DNA of 64,000 nt from Stratiolaelaps scimitus (Eukaryota; Arthropoda; Arachnida; Mesostigmata; Laelapidae), in NCBI GenBank assembly GCA_019614645.1, contig JABWDB010000011.1:434001-498000 (forward strand), written 5' to 3'. The translations under genes were made by a program, and so were the position numbers. Below, piece by piece: positions 12,648 to 27,014 of this stretch. Within the stretch, counting starts at the first letter, position 1. Each line of letters opens with the position of its first letter. The notes below the pieces were generated by a model, which ran no database searches, was not told the origin of the DNA, and was given only the letters and a program-made list of their open reading frames with translations.

Positions 12648-14567
12648 CAGAGAGAAAAAACAGCCGCTCCAAGGCCCCGAAAGTTGACGCCGCGTGCTGA
12701 CGCGTCGTCAGAAAGCCGGTACCGATTCCCAACTGCAATGTAGGCTCACCTGCTTCTGACAGGATGACACACTGTGGCCTTCTGTGTTGACGATGGCCTG
12801 GTTGCGGCAGCGCTGTCCACCCAGAGCCAGCAAAGCGATGGTTAGGGTTCAGCGGCGAGCCAGCCTCCGGTCGGTTTCGTGCTGATGTGTGATATAATAG
12901 ACCTTCTTCCTCGGCAGCCGGCCCAAAAAAACGTCTGAAAACTGATGGCACTGACACCCATCAACGATGCATGGGCTGCCGCCCGTTGTTTATCTAGGAT
13001 ATTTTTTTTTTTTTTTGAATTTTTGAAAAAGAAACCAAACAGTCTAGAATGCAATGCTACTATGTCGATACTCCTCTATGAATTTCCAAAAATGTCTTCT
13101 ATGAACGAAAAAAAAACGAATCTTTCACATGGGTTATTATACGCTTGGGAGGGTGGTGTCAAAAGGCGTGCTCCTTTATCTATCGAAATAATAATAGAGA
13201 TAATAACAAAGATTGATTCATAATTAGTTCGATCACTATACGTCGTTTGAGCTAAGCCAAACGATCATAGTCCACTCGAACACTGAAAATTACGTCTGTG
13301 GCCGACACGCTGCCAGTCCGAGGGCATTCATGTCCGTCCATTGCCGACAAATTTCGATCCCGCTTCAACCCCGTTTAGATTACTTCGAATTTTATCGAAT
13401 AGCGACTTACAGATTTCGCCATGGAGCGTGCAACTTGCTCGAGGCAAGATTGAAAATCTTGAATTTCAACTCACACCCTACGGGACACGTGGCGACCAGC
13501 GAATATGGTGATGCATTAAGTTGAAACGAGGGTAGCTGAAACTTGCAGCAGCGTCAACATCGACGGCTCAGTTTGAGTCAAGCGAGCTAAAAAAAAAAAT
13601 CAAAAATGATGATTTTTGCTATCGCCGAATGATTTCTGTGGATCTCCCCCCCCCCCCCATCCCCGCGGGTTTACCTGAGGTTCAGCAACGGCTCAAGCCT
13701 TTGATTTTGTGCAGCAATGCATTCGTTCATCTCTTTCTGCTTACAAATTTGGGCAAAGCGATGCTGCCTGCCTGTTACCGCCGACTCCCCAATGGAACAT
13801 TTCCCGCTGGTGAATCCGGTGAACTCGGGCGAACTCGAACTCAGACACACTCGAGATGGAATAGATTGAAGCTGGTGCTTCCGAACCACTCACCGGACCA
13901 CCATCAACATAATCCGTTGGGCGGTAATTTTCGGGAGAAAAAAATCAATGTCCTGCGGATACCCGGCCGGTGTCTTCGTGACACGTTTTTGGGCGGCGTT
14001 CGCCACCCGACAGTTCCCCGCACAGGGATCTTATATACCTGGCTGATTTATGTACCACTGCCGCTATCCGAATGAGGTTTGGTGTGCACAGGCAAACGCG
14101 CTTGTCGGTAAGGTCCGTTTCTGTCGCTCATACGTCACCTATCGGCGAAAGGCAGAGACCGGGAGATATCGGGTTGAAATATTCTATTTTACCGCGTTGC
14201 GCCGCCTCGTCCACGACCTCCACTCGCTCGCCGCGTGAGGCGACAACTTTGAGCGGACTTTTTTCCACCAAAAACTCATTCAAACCCCTTTCAACTCGAC
14301 GCTGCCACCGCTGTTCGCCTCGCCACTGCGGTTGCGCAATGCCAGGCGGGACTAATTGCAAACAGTGTTATGAGTGGATCGTGTTTGTATCTGAGCGGAT
14401 GTGAGTATCGAATGAGCACTTCGACAGTTCGATTCGCGGGAGGATGTCGATCTGCTGAAGGCAGAACGCTGACTTTCGGATCATTTCCCTTCAGATCGTC
14501 TAGGCGAAGAGAGCCAGGATTGAGCAGGTGTCAATTGAATTCGAACGACAATGTCTTTGGGACAAGG

Positions 14568-14591
14568 TGTGTGTGTGTGTGTGTGTGTGCA
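14568..14591. repeat. (GT)n microsatellite
   Basis: An uninterrupted GT dinucleotide run of roughly 22-24 bases, inside a short frame that it extends with alternating Cys-Val. Confidence 0.85.
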
Positions 14592-17000
14592 TTCATTCGC
14601 TACCCGTCTCTCGATTTATTTTTCAATTTAACTCAAATTCGTAGTGTATTGATGGAACTATAGTTCTCACAATTCTTACAGCTCTTTCGTTAAAAGAAAT
14701 CCAAACAGAAGGCGGTCGGCAAGCTAGACCATGGCGATCGCAGCCTTTTTGGGGCATTTGGCCTCCTAAATTATGTTGCACTCGTCGGGTCGTTTTTTTG
14801 ACAACGGCAGCTATCGGAAAAGATTCACAGTCAGACAGGATACGACCTTTGAAAGCCAGACGTCAGCTATTCCACCTAGCTCCTCAGAAGTCGTTACACT
14901 GTTAAAGTTGCGAGCATTAATCGTATCGTAACCAGCCTATCCATAATTGTACTCGGAAGTTGTATCTTGTTCTAGCACCTATAGTTCACGTCTATATTAT
15001 TGGCATCAGTGGCAATCATCAGATCGAACAGCGTGCGTGCCGCCCGTAGAGAGACATGTCCTTTAGAAGCATGATGGCTGGCTTTAATAAGATCCTTAGA
15101 GTGTCCTTCGACGAGGGAGTCCTCCTGGCAGTGTTGCTGGCAGGATCATCATTCTATCATTTTTTTTTCTATCTTCTTCGGTTTGTTATGGACGGAATTT
15201 TCGTTGCTTTAGGACGATTCATTTTTGCTTCAGACCGTCCTGTAGTGTCTATTGTACAATGACAGACCGCGCCCTCCGCAGCGGATAGGACAGCTTTGAT
15301 ATGACTGTTGAAGGGCAGGCATGAGTAGACGGAACCTTAACGGACGACACGGCGTTGATAACTCCAATTTTGCAAAGCCCCGAGGGTATTCAGTCCTGGG
15401 TTGATGCAGGAGTCGTCTGACAATACAACCCCCACACTTCTCGATCCCGCAAGCTCGAAGGAGGCAGCTTGCTGGCGAGAAAGCATGTGCTCCCATTCTG
15501 TTGGCATCTATGGACAGCTTACCATAGCTATTATCCAAATGCACTGATTATCCGCATTTCTTGAACGCTACAATCGTTCTTACAGGAAGTCCTATCGTAA
15601 CCACAGAGGTTCTTGCGCACGTTGCGACCTTGTGAGCTATATATATACATATGCCAAGGTTATTTCCGCTGGGGGAATTCTAAAGGAGTTGCACAAGTTC
15701 TCTATTGGTAGGGAATGTAGGTCGATTTAGTAGAGTGGCCCGCAGTTGCCCATTGAAATATTGCTTGTTACCCATTACGCAAAATGTTCTCATATAGTAA
15801 AAAAACGATTGCTTAAATCGCTTGTGACTTCGTTATTAAACATCTTGCTTTTTTTTTCGAGCTGACCCTCAGCTGTTCCCCTATCCGACAGGCCTCAGCT
15901 CTTAACCTTCTAGGTATTACTATGAGGACCTGTTATTAAACATGTGGTGGACGTCATTGGACGAATTTTCAATGTTTTCTTAGAGGCATTCAAGAGATAT
16001 AGACTAGATTATTTCTATCAAGCACGCGGCTACACAATATATACATATTTAGTAGGCTATTCTGCTCGTCGATGACTCGTCATCGATCTTTGATGGTCAA
16101 TTCTCACAATAACTCATAGTAGTACCGATATGAGGAATTGTCGTACAGCGGGAAATCGTCAACAAAAATAAATTCGCTCCGGATCTTTTGATTGACTTTA
16201 ACATGTGTCAGCGAGACGGTCACTTCTACGTTTTTGTGTTCATGTATACGTCTGCCTAGCCTAGGTGATTTGTTGCAAGTTGGGAAAAAATAATAACAGC
16301 GCTAGAAATTGACCTGCGTATCATCCTGTTTACCACCGTACCCTCAAGGTTCGTTGGAGCACACTGATGTAGGCCATTATATTCGGTTGCTGTACTATAA
16401 TAATTAAAGTGGTATGTCACAAGCTGGGTATAGCAGGATGAAACATAACCAGCTTAGTACAATACAGGATAGAGTGGTACGATTTTGAATGCAGTCCTAA
16501 TATATTATATTTCTCATGTTGTCAAGTCGTTCTTCCTTAAGGACTTGAAATTTTGAATTGGAAATCGCCATTTCTTTTCACTGATATTCGTAGAGTGCGC
16601 TTCTCATAAACATTTGCGATACACCTGCGATTTCAGCGATGCGGTAACCATTCGCTTTTGGCAATGTGCCAGGCTGCATTTGTAACAATGAATATGTTCG
16701 TCAGTCTTGTATGCAATGTTTGACAAATAGACTCGCAAATATATCCGCAGCCGCATTCGTCAACATGCGGATAGCTCACCCGCCCGAAACCACCTGCCAA
16801 ATATGGTCGAAGTTATACCATACGAAAAGCTTGTCGCGCCAGCCTCTCTGCGTCGCCAGCCATTCTGCGCTGGACGATTTGTTCAGCACAGAACCGGCCT
16901 CAATACGCATTAGCCTTTAGGTGGCTTTAATCTGCAGATTTGATTCAACGCCGTTCGCCGCTAGCCTCGTGTGTCTCGGGTGTCGTTTCCATCTGTCCGC

Positions 17001-20000
17001 ATCTTCATTCTAGCTTCGATCGGGAGAGAAGTTGCTATCGACTTGCCAACCGTTTCTTCTAGGGCATCTGGTATCCGCTGAACGCATCCAGGAAAAAAAA
17101 CACGGACCAGTGAGGCTTCTGGTCTCGAGCGAATGACTTACTCACTCAGTCGTTCGTTTAGCCATTCAGAAAGAAGAAGCAGTTCCTTCCAGCGGCAGCT
17201 GTTTTCTGCCTCCGCCTATGAACGACTTCTCGCTGTCTACAGGAGTGTCTGTATGTCAGTCTTGTGGTGTGTACAAGCAACTGTCTTGATCGGCATACAC
17301 AGACAGACACACGGACGCACGCAGATACACAGATGCACCTTCGTAAGAGTAATCTAGATCTCGGTGACTAGCACCAGGTTCAGGTGCCTCGGCGAAGCAG
17401 TGGATACTAGGCGGACTGAGCTGGCCGAGCACAACGCACCAACCAGACGCGGTTAGAAGCCACGCGCCAACCGACGATCGCATTGGCACCGTGCAGCAGT
17501 CGCGATAGCTTATGCGGTTGGGCGGCCAATGCAGCCGGCCCAAAGCGCTGGCAGTTTTCTCCGATCGCATCCACTACGACAGCAAGCCAGTTCGAACCGA
17601 GTGCCCAGCTCGACTGAGGCCAGACCCATTGAGTACGGCACCCCCTGCGGTACACACCATCTAGCGTACGAGGCATACCGACCTGAGAAGCGTCAGAGAA
17701 ATGAGAGATTGCGGTCCGCGGGTCCGGGCCCTGTCACGAGCCAAGACGCCGTTCAAGACCGCCGACACCAGAACTCTATCAGAGCCCATGGTGCTGGACC
17801 TTTTTCTTCCTGGCGCCTCTGACCGGTGGCTCCTTCGTCGAGGATAGGACAGGAGATGCGTAGGTGGCTCACCTGCCTCTGAGCAGCCTGCTGGATCTGT
17901 TCTGCTGTTTCTATCCTGTTGACGTCTGATGCGACTTGACGATCCCTCAAGCATGAGAGCTGCGAGGTTAGTGCGGCCGTAGCGATTGGACCAGGCGCAC
18001 GACCAGAGGCAGACTGCCATGAGCAGGGGGAGATCTACGGGGGTGGGGGGGGGGGGAGAGACGCCAGATGCTTCTATCATTCTAGGGCGCCGAATGCGAA
18101 GTGCGCTTAACATTTTAGCGCAGGACCAACGGTAGGTTCTGTAGCGCGGTCGCAGGATTTGTTTATATACATCTGTCGATCGATATATCTAAAGATATTT
18201 TGGTAGGTCGGCGTCTATCTCAATATGTAGAATATGCACCTTTTTAATTCATTAGACTACCACCAGAGTTCTGCAGCAGCTCTACATTTCTGCGAGTGCC
18301 ATTTGAAGATACACCATAGACGGCTGGGCAGTACCCGGAATACAGAATGAGCAATTCTGAGGTCGGTACCTTTAACGAAACGCTACACAACTCTAGATAG
18401 TTAGAGCAGAAAACACGTGGAACGGTGCAGCACGTATAAACGAACAGGGATCGCAGGATTACGATTCCTCAAGCGACCGACACAAGCACACTCACGTGTC
18501 ACGTGAAACCCCACGCCCAGAACCGTCTCGGCGAACGCCAGAGATCCCCTAGACAGAAGCTGTGTTTGTGGGAGGCAGAACGCATCGGGCAGCCGATACA
18601 GATATGGTCATTGCCGCTATCGTTGTTGTAGTTCGATGCGTTCGCCAACTCCACGGCAGCGATCGACGATCGGCGACCGTTTCGACTCGAACAATTCGAA
18701 CGGTCCAACCTGCTTTCTCTATCTCGCTCTCTCTCACTCTCCGAAGGTCATTCTCTATACAAGTCCGCGTTCGGGCTCCCTGCCGTCGTCGACGATTGGA
18801 CCCGAGGGGTTAGAATGGGGGGGCCGGAGTATCGAAGCTCCGCCGGGGTCTGCATTCGCCGGCTGTACTAGCCAGCCGCCAGGCACACGTCGTAGCTCGT
18901 CCTGGTGCGACTTCTTCATATTTCTTCTGCTTCGTACGCTCATGCGTCCTTGTCTGGCTAGGCCTGGGCCTGCCAGGCTCGACTGGTCTCGCTAGCAGGG
19001 CCGAGCTCGGAGCGTTGTCGTTGAACAAACGCCAGCCATTCAGCAGGACAGTCGTCGGGTACTTCGGGACAGCCAGTAGCTCTTCTTCAGCGATTGTCCT
19101 CTGGCGGCCGTGATACAACGGCGGCGGGTTGAACGACGATGAACGACGTCGCTGTCGACTACGCGATCGCCTACCGCCTACCCCCTTCCCCTGTACATCA
19201 ACCCGTTGAAGCCTGCGTGGCTACTTGGTTCGGCGACGCGGGCGGCGCCGGTAGAAGATGTAGAAGAAGTCACCAAAATCGCAGCAGCAGCAGAAAAAGC
19301 AGAAGAGCGATAGGGAGAGATGAAGAGACTCGAGGCGAAGCAGGACAATGGAGGGGTGCCTAACGGAGAACATATAGCCGATGATCAGTGGACCTCGACA
19401 GGGGTAGAAGGTACGATGTGGAACTCTTGCGCGCAGAACTCTGTCTTTCTTGCACTCTCTCTCTCTCTCTCTGCCTGAACGAGTTAGTTAGTTATATGCT
19501 AGATATATGTGGATAGGATAAAGGAGGAGAGATTGAGAGAGAGAGAGATGGCATCTGCCACGCGAACGATATTGAGCTGAGTCGGGCGGGCTGGTGTCAC
19601 TGTGGCTCGAGGCTCGAGGCAGAAGGCAGGTACATTGGATGATGAGAAACTGCTTGAAGACGACGAACATCTAAACACCGACCGAGATCAGGAAATTGTA
19701 TTGAAGTGGAGAAGAGTACAGCATTGAAATTAATGACATGCTTTCTAGACAAGGAACGCATTTGAAGGCTAGTCGTTTGAGAAGATCTCTACTACACAGA
19801 GAACAAAGCTGTTGAGGTGACGAGAAGCGCTAGATGTAGGGGAAAATTGATCGAGGCATCTTTATTCAAATCGTCGAAAAGTTCCACGATGCCCACACTC
19901 GAATGAAACGCTCTGGAGAGACGATATCTTCGTGCGGGGCGATGCCACAACGCCGCGGAGTCAAAAATTAATCCCAAATAGCCACTTGTCAATTTTATTT

Positions 20001-23000
20001 CATAATTTTTCGTTGTATTGTAATCACAGTGCGTAAGTCCATGTGCATAAATAACAAAGCGTGTGCGTAGCGCGAGCATTGGCCACTGCAGACGAATCAC
20101 CGCGATGATTATACAAATAGAAAATGGTCGATCTCGATGATCGCTCTGGAGATCAATTTAGAGACATGAATGTGAACGAGATTGTGATAAGGGTTCAGCT
20201 GGGAGCATTGGCAGAACCAATTGCAATTGGTTGTCATTGAAATACATTGATGCTTTTGTCCGCATGTCGTTTACGAAGGAGTTCCCTTAAAACAACGTTT
20301 GCTATATGGTTCCTTTGCTAGTCGAGGACAAATGAGTGATACTCCGAGGTTTGTCGCAGTGGCGTGCCGTGAAATCTAGGAGGGTCTCAGTGATTGTTGC
20401 GTAGTAGAAGAAATGATCTCTCTCAGTGTTTCAACGAAAGATACGAACTACGAACAAAAGACCGTATCTGCCATGGTTCTTGTGCGAAGCCCTCAAAGCG
20501 GCATGGCCACAGTCTCCGATGTTATTTTCTAGCTTTTGCCACAGCTTTTTTTCTACCACATGATGTCAACGTTTATTGGTTCTGTTGTCACATATATATA
20601 TATATATATATATCTGTTGACAGAATAATTTATTATAATTACGAAATCGTAATTGCATGAACAATTTGGTGATAATACACTCTTACTTTTACTCTATTTT
20701 TTAATCGAGAACTTAAGCATTGTTAAAATTGCAGTTCCGGAAATAAACCACAAATGTTATGTTATACACAACTCCACTTCTGAAATTCAAGTTCGACGCC
20801 GCACGCCTCCTACTCTCTGTGTAGCTAGTGTATCGCTTGTGCACACAGTAGCTAGTCCGGACCCTCTTTTAACCGGCTAAACGTTGTTGCCTCCGGTGGC
20901 GTTTCCACCTTCGCGCGTTCTCTCGCTGTCTTCCTCATCGGTCTCTTCTCGAATTAACCCCATCCGTCGACGCCTCCCATGTTGACACTGTCGTAGGCAA
21001 TCGCCTACCAGCCAAGCGTCGCTAGTCAGTGTCACCTATTTGCCAGTACTTGTCAGACGGTGATCGGTGTCAAAGCGATCAGAGCCACATCCGCGGGACA
21101 ATCTCTCCCTCCCTCTAACTCTCTCTCTCTCCCAGGCTTCCTCTCCCTCTCTCTCTGTCTGTCTCTCTCGACAGCTCTCGGGCAACTCTCCTCGGCCTCT
21201 CCCGAAGTTGGCCTCGTTGTTAACATAGTCTGTGCGGCTGTGTGTTTTCGTGCATCGCCGCGACTCCTGTTGTTGTTGTTGTTCCTCTTCTTCTTGCCGC
21301 TTCCACCAGTGGCCATGGCTACGGAGACACGGGTACGGTTAGCAAGAAAAATCGGACGCGCAAAAATCGCTGTCATCGAGTCGTCGTAGCACGGCAGCGA
21401 CCACCACGACTAATAACGCACCATGATCACTAATACTCATACGCATACGATGCTGGCTACCAAAGGGAGCGATGCCGAGGAGGAGGAGGAAGGCCAACTG
21501 AGGCGATCTTTCCTCCCCTGCTGGGCCTCGGATATCTCTCGCAGTATCGTTTTTCCCAGTGCTTCAGAGCTACCGGCCTCCAACCGGCAACTGGCACCAA
21601 CTGGCTGTCGGCTGTTCGCACACGAAACTCACCGCAAGCAACAGTATCTTGCCTGCGACATCCAGACGGATCGGGCTCGTCGCGTTCTGCTTGTACGTTG
21701 TCTATCGGAGATATTCGAAGATATCCGCACTGCTAGGTGCTGCTAGGATCAGGGAAGGAACGGGCACCGTAGGTTGTCGAAATCGTTTCGGTGCTCTCCA
21801 CCCTCTCTGCCACCCGGTCTGTCGCAGTCGTCGTTCAGCAGGCTGGCAGCGTTATCCGAGTGTCGTCGAGCGACGTCCGCCCTGAGGCCATTCTGGCAGA
21901 GAATGGACGACCGGTGGCGGTATCAATTCAGCCAGCGTTTCTTACCACCTGGTACCCATGCGTCACAGTCAGATTGGCGCTGCGCTGGCGTGTCAGGACT
22001 ACTGGCTGGCCCTCGTTAACCAGCGGGAGGAGAAAGGGCGAAGGACGACCACCTTCTGTCCTGATCCATAATCCTGCCGAGATCGTTTCCCCTCGTGGCC
22101 AGGCGTGTGATGTTCAAGGTCTGTTTGCCCGGCTGTCCTTCTGCCTCCGAGCCTTTGAGCCTCGGGGAATGCTTGTTGATCAGAGGCGTCCGGAGTCATA
22201 GTAGTCCAATATGATAGCTGGCTAACTTGGTGGCGACGTGTAACTAGCAGTTACTAGAAAAAGTAGCGTATCCTTTATGCTGGCAAAGATCGCGAACAGT
22301 TGGACAGCACAGTTCCTCGTTAATAGCTTTAGCATTCTTTACTAAACGATCTGAAGAGAATTAGGACGACGCTGATACCGAGGATCATTCTTATCAAGAT
22401 TATTCAACGGCACTAACACACTGCTTATAGCGTTTGAACGACGCAACACCCTGTACGTGAACCTGAACGCTGACAGCTTGGCTGGAGCGGGTGGTCTCGA
22501 GTTGGTCACCGGGTTGAAATATACTCAGTAGCTTGAACACAACTGGTCCAGAAGCTCAGAGTGCCAAATTCGACTCCACCGCCACCTACCGTTGGCGTTT
22601 TCCCGTGATAAACACATGCACTAATAGAAAAATCAATATCCGAACAGGCGTATCACAATCATAAAGAAAACTGTTTCCTATGATATTGCCAAGAGGGTTA
22701 CCGGTCGGGAGACTGCCACCGCAAATCAGCTGCCAGCCTGAACTCTGTCGCTAGCCCGGCTATTGGATCCCCATTGAAGCCCCCTAGAGATCGATTGCCA
22801 CTTACTACAAACCTGCTGTCATAGAGCGAGAGGCACGTTAGTCGTCCAGGCCATTTATAGGCCTGTTTGCCAGACACACTCTAGCTCGCCTTCCGCTCGA
22901 TGGACGGCCGTCAGCTGCAATGTTTATTTGTCAATCAGAAAGAAGCGGACAAGACAGACACTTTCGGGGGCGCTCATCTTCTGACCCGGAACGGATCTCT

Positions 23001-26000
23001 CTCTCTCTCATTCTGATCTCGTACTTTGGATCACGCGCCTACGCGAAGGTATCGGAAATGTTAGCCACCGTGCCACCTCCGGGGACCTCTCCTAACGGAC
23101 GTCATATCTCGGATGGAGAATGGGCAGGCAAATCGGAAATCGGAACTGAAACCTGCAGTGGAAGGACGCGCCCGATGATGCTGTTTCAAGACGGTCGAGC
23201 GACGTGTTCCGCTGGATGGACGGCGGCGGTGGTGGCCGTCCCCGCTAGAGACAGTGGCCTCTCCTCCGATTTACTGTGATACATCTTTCGCTGCTGTTCT
23301 CGAGGAGCGGAGGCTGGAATGACCGGAGGTCTGAGCTGTAATCGTTACGAATGATTCGGGTAGACCGCTCTGGGTCGCGAGTGTATCTATGATCGCTCGT
23401 TTCCGGTCAGCCAGGCTTCTGGGTGTTGTTTCGGGGTGGATGTAAATAATTGAGCGTGATCGATTGCAGATGGGTGACTAGCAGACTAGATGTGTGTGAT
23501 TAACGGCGTACGGGGGTCGTGTACCTGCAGCAGACGAAGAAGGTAACAGATACGACACTTCTAGCGGCTATCAGACATCAACAGTGATAGGTATAGGTGC
23601 TGTAATTGATGGCTGGCATTTACCCGCTCCGAGGTAACTGGCCACAGACTTTGACAGTTGGGTCAATTTGTTCAAAGTTCAAAGTTGTCCTTGCACCCAG
23701 GATGTCATGTTCAACAAATTAGAACGAAAACAAGACATATATATATATATATATATAAACAAAATTATAATATAATAATATAATGAGATAAGAGTGTTAG
23801 CTTTTATCTTGCGTTCGCCTGTGAAATGCTCAACCGTATCGTAGGCTGCAGTTCCGAATACGTGCTAATGGTACGGACAGGGTATGAAATCGAATTCACC
23901 CCGCACTATGTACGATATGAATTGTAATATTCTGCCAGTGTTTGTTTGCACGAGTAAATACTAAAGCACCACAATACCGTATGGTATCCAGCTTCTGAAC
24001 GAGCCTAGAGGCAAGGAGCGCGCTGGTTAGCTTTTGGCTTTTGATGGAAACGAAAAACAAGCATGGATTACAGTTGTGGGGGGGCAATATCAACTCCACA
24101 GTTCGTCGAAACCTGGACGAGCGCTACGCTTTGCACCCGGCACATAATTTGTCTTAACGGTTCGATGGACTCGAACGTAATTCCCCGATTTAGCGAACTA
24201 AAAGTTAGCGGGCCGCTAGCCAGAGGAAAACAAGCCAACATGCACATCCTGTCCTGAAAACTCGCTAAATGGTACATTATATATATATATTCGATCATTT
24301 GTATGGTATATTCGCCGAAACCAACATAACGGTAGTCATGTCAGCCAGAAATGACATCGATGATACCAGTGGAGTTCATCACATATCGTTGCATCATCGA
24401 ACGCCACCATGATCGTCATCTAGCCCGACCACATATGTCCTATAGTAGCTGATAGCTGAACCGGTACAAGGCAGCGTTTCTCGAGCCACGGGAGTTACCA
24501 CCGCTATTGTTTCTTAGTCCTGGATCTGTTGTTGCCTGTGTCGCGGTACACTTCTGCTACGTTTAAAGATGTTCCTCGACTTTGGTGCTCGATGTGGCGC
24601 GTTTTCTTTTTGAAGCACGACCATGGTTTGGAACTGTAATACTTTCGTATCACTACCAACCATCTGATCACTAAATCGCGTAGCTACAATACACTAGAAA
24701 GTACTTCTTGATTATTAACGAAAGTACGTTGTGTTATAAACGCTCAAGTTTCCCTAAGGATAATAGTTATAAAGGGGTGCCGACTATGTGGCAGGCTTTT
24801 GGACCAACATCGAATGTTATTATCTACAATAGAAATTGTGTAGAATTACCGAAATCACCTGACATTACCGGGGACCTTTTCCGAGCATATTAATGCGTCG
24901 CAGTGAGTCGTCGCCGCATGCACGACCTCGTCATCATCATGTCCGCCTTCTGTTCGGTGGCACTTGCGGTGTGTCACAAGCGAGCGAGCGGTGTCACGTT
25001 CGTTGCAGACAGCGAGATCGCTTCCAGGTCGACAGACGCTGGTGGGCATCTCATAGTTTGCTGTTGGCGCTGCCTCGCGCGATTAGTCGCGAGCGAGCGA
25101 GCGATCGAGCTCGGCAGCGTCGCCGCGCCGGCGGGGACACCGCTGCCGGGCAGAAAATAAGGAAATAGAACAGGGAAGTTGCTCTTGACGAAAGATCCGT
25201 CCTCCGAACGAGGAGTGCTTGTCAGCGAGCCGACCAACACGCTGCGTGTACCGCAGATGGTAGCGCGCGGCATTGGCGTGGCTCGGCCCAGCTCGTCGCG
25301 CGAGCGTGGGCTGTCAGCAATGCTAACAACAGAGTCATGGTGTAACATCATCATGGGTGTCGGTTGATTCAGCAGCGCTGACTCCGACCAGAGGAAAAGT
25401 CATCCAAAGTGTCTTCTATTATATCTATCTGTCGAGCTGTTGACTCTCGCTCTCTCTCTCTCTCTCTCTGCCCATTCTTCGCTAGCCTCGAGATCCAGCT
25501 CGTTCCGACGGAACAAGACAACGAAGCACTATTGTGTTAAAGGCGGCGCTCCATCGTTGGCACACTCGAGGAGCACGCAGCAGCTGAAATGGCAACAGCG
25601 TCCGCGCCCGCGGTAGTACTGTATAGCACATCCGCGCTGGCTGGTTTCGCAACGCTTATATTATAGTAAGATACGATTCGGATACATTTTTCAGTCGCAT
25701 TCTACTCCAGGTGGTTCCGAACGATTTGTGGATGTGTCCCGCCGCCTGTCTGGGTGGGCGCAGTTTGTGTTTTCGTTAGATTCCGAAGGGCCCCCAGCCC
25801 CTCTTCAATCCAGATGCGCTGTCTCAGGAGACGACGATGTTGGAAGGCCGCGCTGGGTGCCGTGCCGCCGTGCAGTATCCGCTAGCTCCGGGCCATTTGT
25901 GTCTCAAGCGTCATCACTTGTGTACCATTAGCCGCTGTACGAATTACGGCAGGGAAGTGTCGTCCGGAAGGCGAACCCGGAAGATCGCTGTGGAACGAAC

Positions 26001-26217
26001 AATGAACAGGGCGAGAACATGCGGGGAAAAAAGGACCGAATCGACGCTCACCGCCGTTGGAATAACGGAGACCCGAGACGGTGCTTTGTTCCGACCTAAT
26101 GAATGATTGAATCAATTATCTCTCACGTATGATTAGCGTGTTCTTATGCGTGTATGCCTCACGGCGATATGCTGTCAATATAAGCAGAGGCCACTCTGAC
26201 CGTCGGTAACTGAAGGA

Positions 26218-26249
<32 letters not shown>

Positions 26250-26750
26250 AAATAAGAGTTGCCTAGTCGTCTGTTATGTGCTGCGCCGTCCGAGATCAGG
26301 AGGTGGTGGGGTTCATTAAGAGTGGCTGCTGGCGGGCGGTCAGACAGATTCGGCTACGAGGTAGCGGTTGTCAGAGCGACTGCATAGGTCGAATGGTTCG
26401 GGTGGCGTTTCACAGCTCAGCTCGCAAAGGCCTTCTATACAGGCTTTCCTCCAAAGGAGATATTTCCGCCTTTAGAACTACAACAGTCACCATGGACACA
26501 GCGTTCATTCAGTTCAATAGAACCTGATCGAATTCTATTCTAGTTCGTATAAGGTCGAACAGTATTGTCGAGATTATATTTTTACAAACCTCAACCTGTC
26601 GTTTGGCTCGAGGGCCGCGTCGCTCCGATGTATTTTTCGCCTTTTTTTTTCTAAATAACGAAATTGAGTAGATTTATTTTAACACGTTCGTTAGCAGAAG
26701 CTCTCAGGTTGACATTTCCGTTACCCGTCTCATCGGGGTACCTCCGCGAA
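17001..26750. other. Gene-poor GC-rich region with CT/GA repeats
   Basis: Numerous overlapping open frames of 60-150 codons on both strands, none with a recognisable domain. The least repetitive is open from 21773 to 22201 on +, but it lacks a convincing start or acceptor. Visible repeats: G12 at 18045-18056, CT/GA at 19456-19550, pyrimidine-rich 21103-21178, (TA)n at 20592-20613 and 23737-23757, (CT)n at about 25450-25469, (GA)n at about 26216-26249. Confidence 0.5.
21103..21178. repeat. Polypyrimidine CT-rich tract
   Basis: About 75 bases almost wholly C and T on the + strand, mostly CT dinucleotides. A mirror-type polypyrimidine run of this kind can form triplex DNA and provides clustered GAGA motifs on the minus strand. 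Confidence 0.8.
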
Positions 26751-26756
26751 CGAGAT

Positions 26757-27014
26757 TCACATGCTTCTCTGAATCTCTCTTAAAATATTGACCCATGCAC
26801 AGAATGTTCGAGTCAAAACCATGTGTTCCATGATCAAGTTCCACACCCAAGGTCGATCCACCAAAGTTTGACTTGTGTTGCCACGTAAATTCAAACTTCT
26901 AACTAACTCAGTCGTGTAATTAACTTGATCGTCAAGATAAAGTATCCCCCCTGGGGATGTCTTTTCTGGCCAACGGGAGATACATTTAGTTCGAATCGCT
27001 CCACACCCAGTCAT
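26757..27014 (-). CDS. Unrecognised coding-like segment, minus strand
   Basis: An open frame of 85 codons from ATG to TGA. The translation has a balanced amino-acid mix (for example LYLDDQVNYTTELVRSLN and DRPWVWNLIMEHM), free of the low-complexity bias of most frames here, and lies in moderately AT-rich DNA where long frames are less expected by chance. No domain is recognised; it could be a fragment of an old mobile element or a chance frame. Confidence 0.25.
   Translation of the reverse strand: MTGCGAIRTKCISRWPEKTSPGGILYLDDQVNYTTELVRSLNLRGNTSQTLVDRPWVWNLIMEHMVLTRTFCAWVNILREIQRSM

Larger units (their letters stand above)
11895..17000. other. Intergenic, no gene recognised
   Basis: Mixed composition to 14.7 kb, then AT-rich. 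The 148-codon frame at 13629-14075 and the 110-codon frame at 14072-14404 have no recognisable domain. Low-complexity items: AC/AT repeat 12607-12647, T14 at about 13002, C13 at 13646-13658, (GT)n at about 14568-14591. Confidence 0.55.

Noticed and set aside
21060..22201. Gene spanning several overlapping + frames at 21-22 kb
   Set aside because: The first frame is largely a CT repeat read as Leu/Ser. The last lacks a start codon and a credible acceptor.
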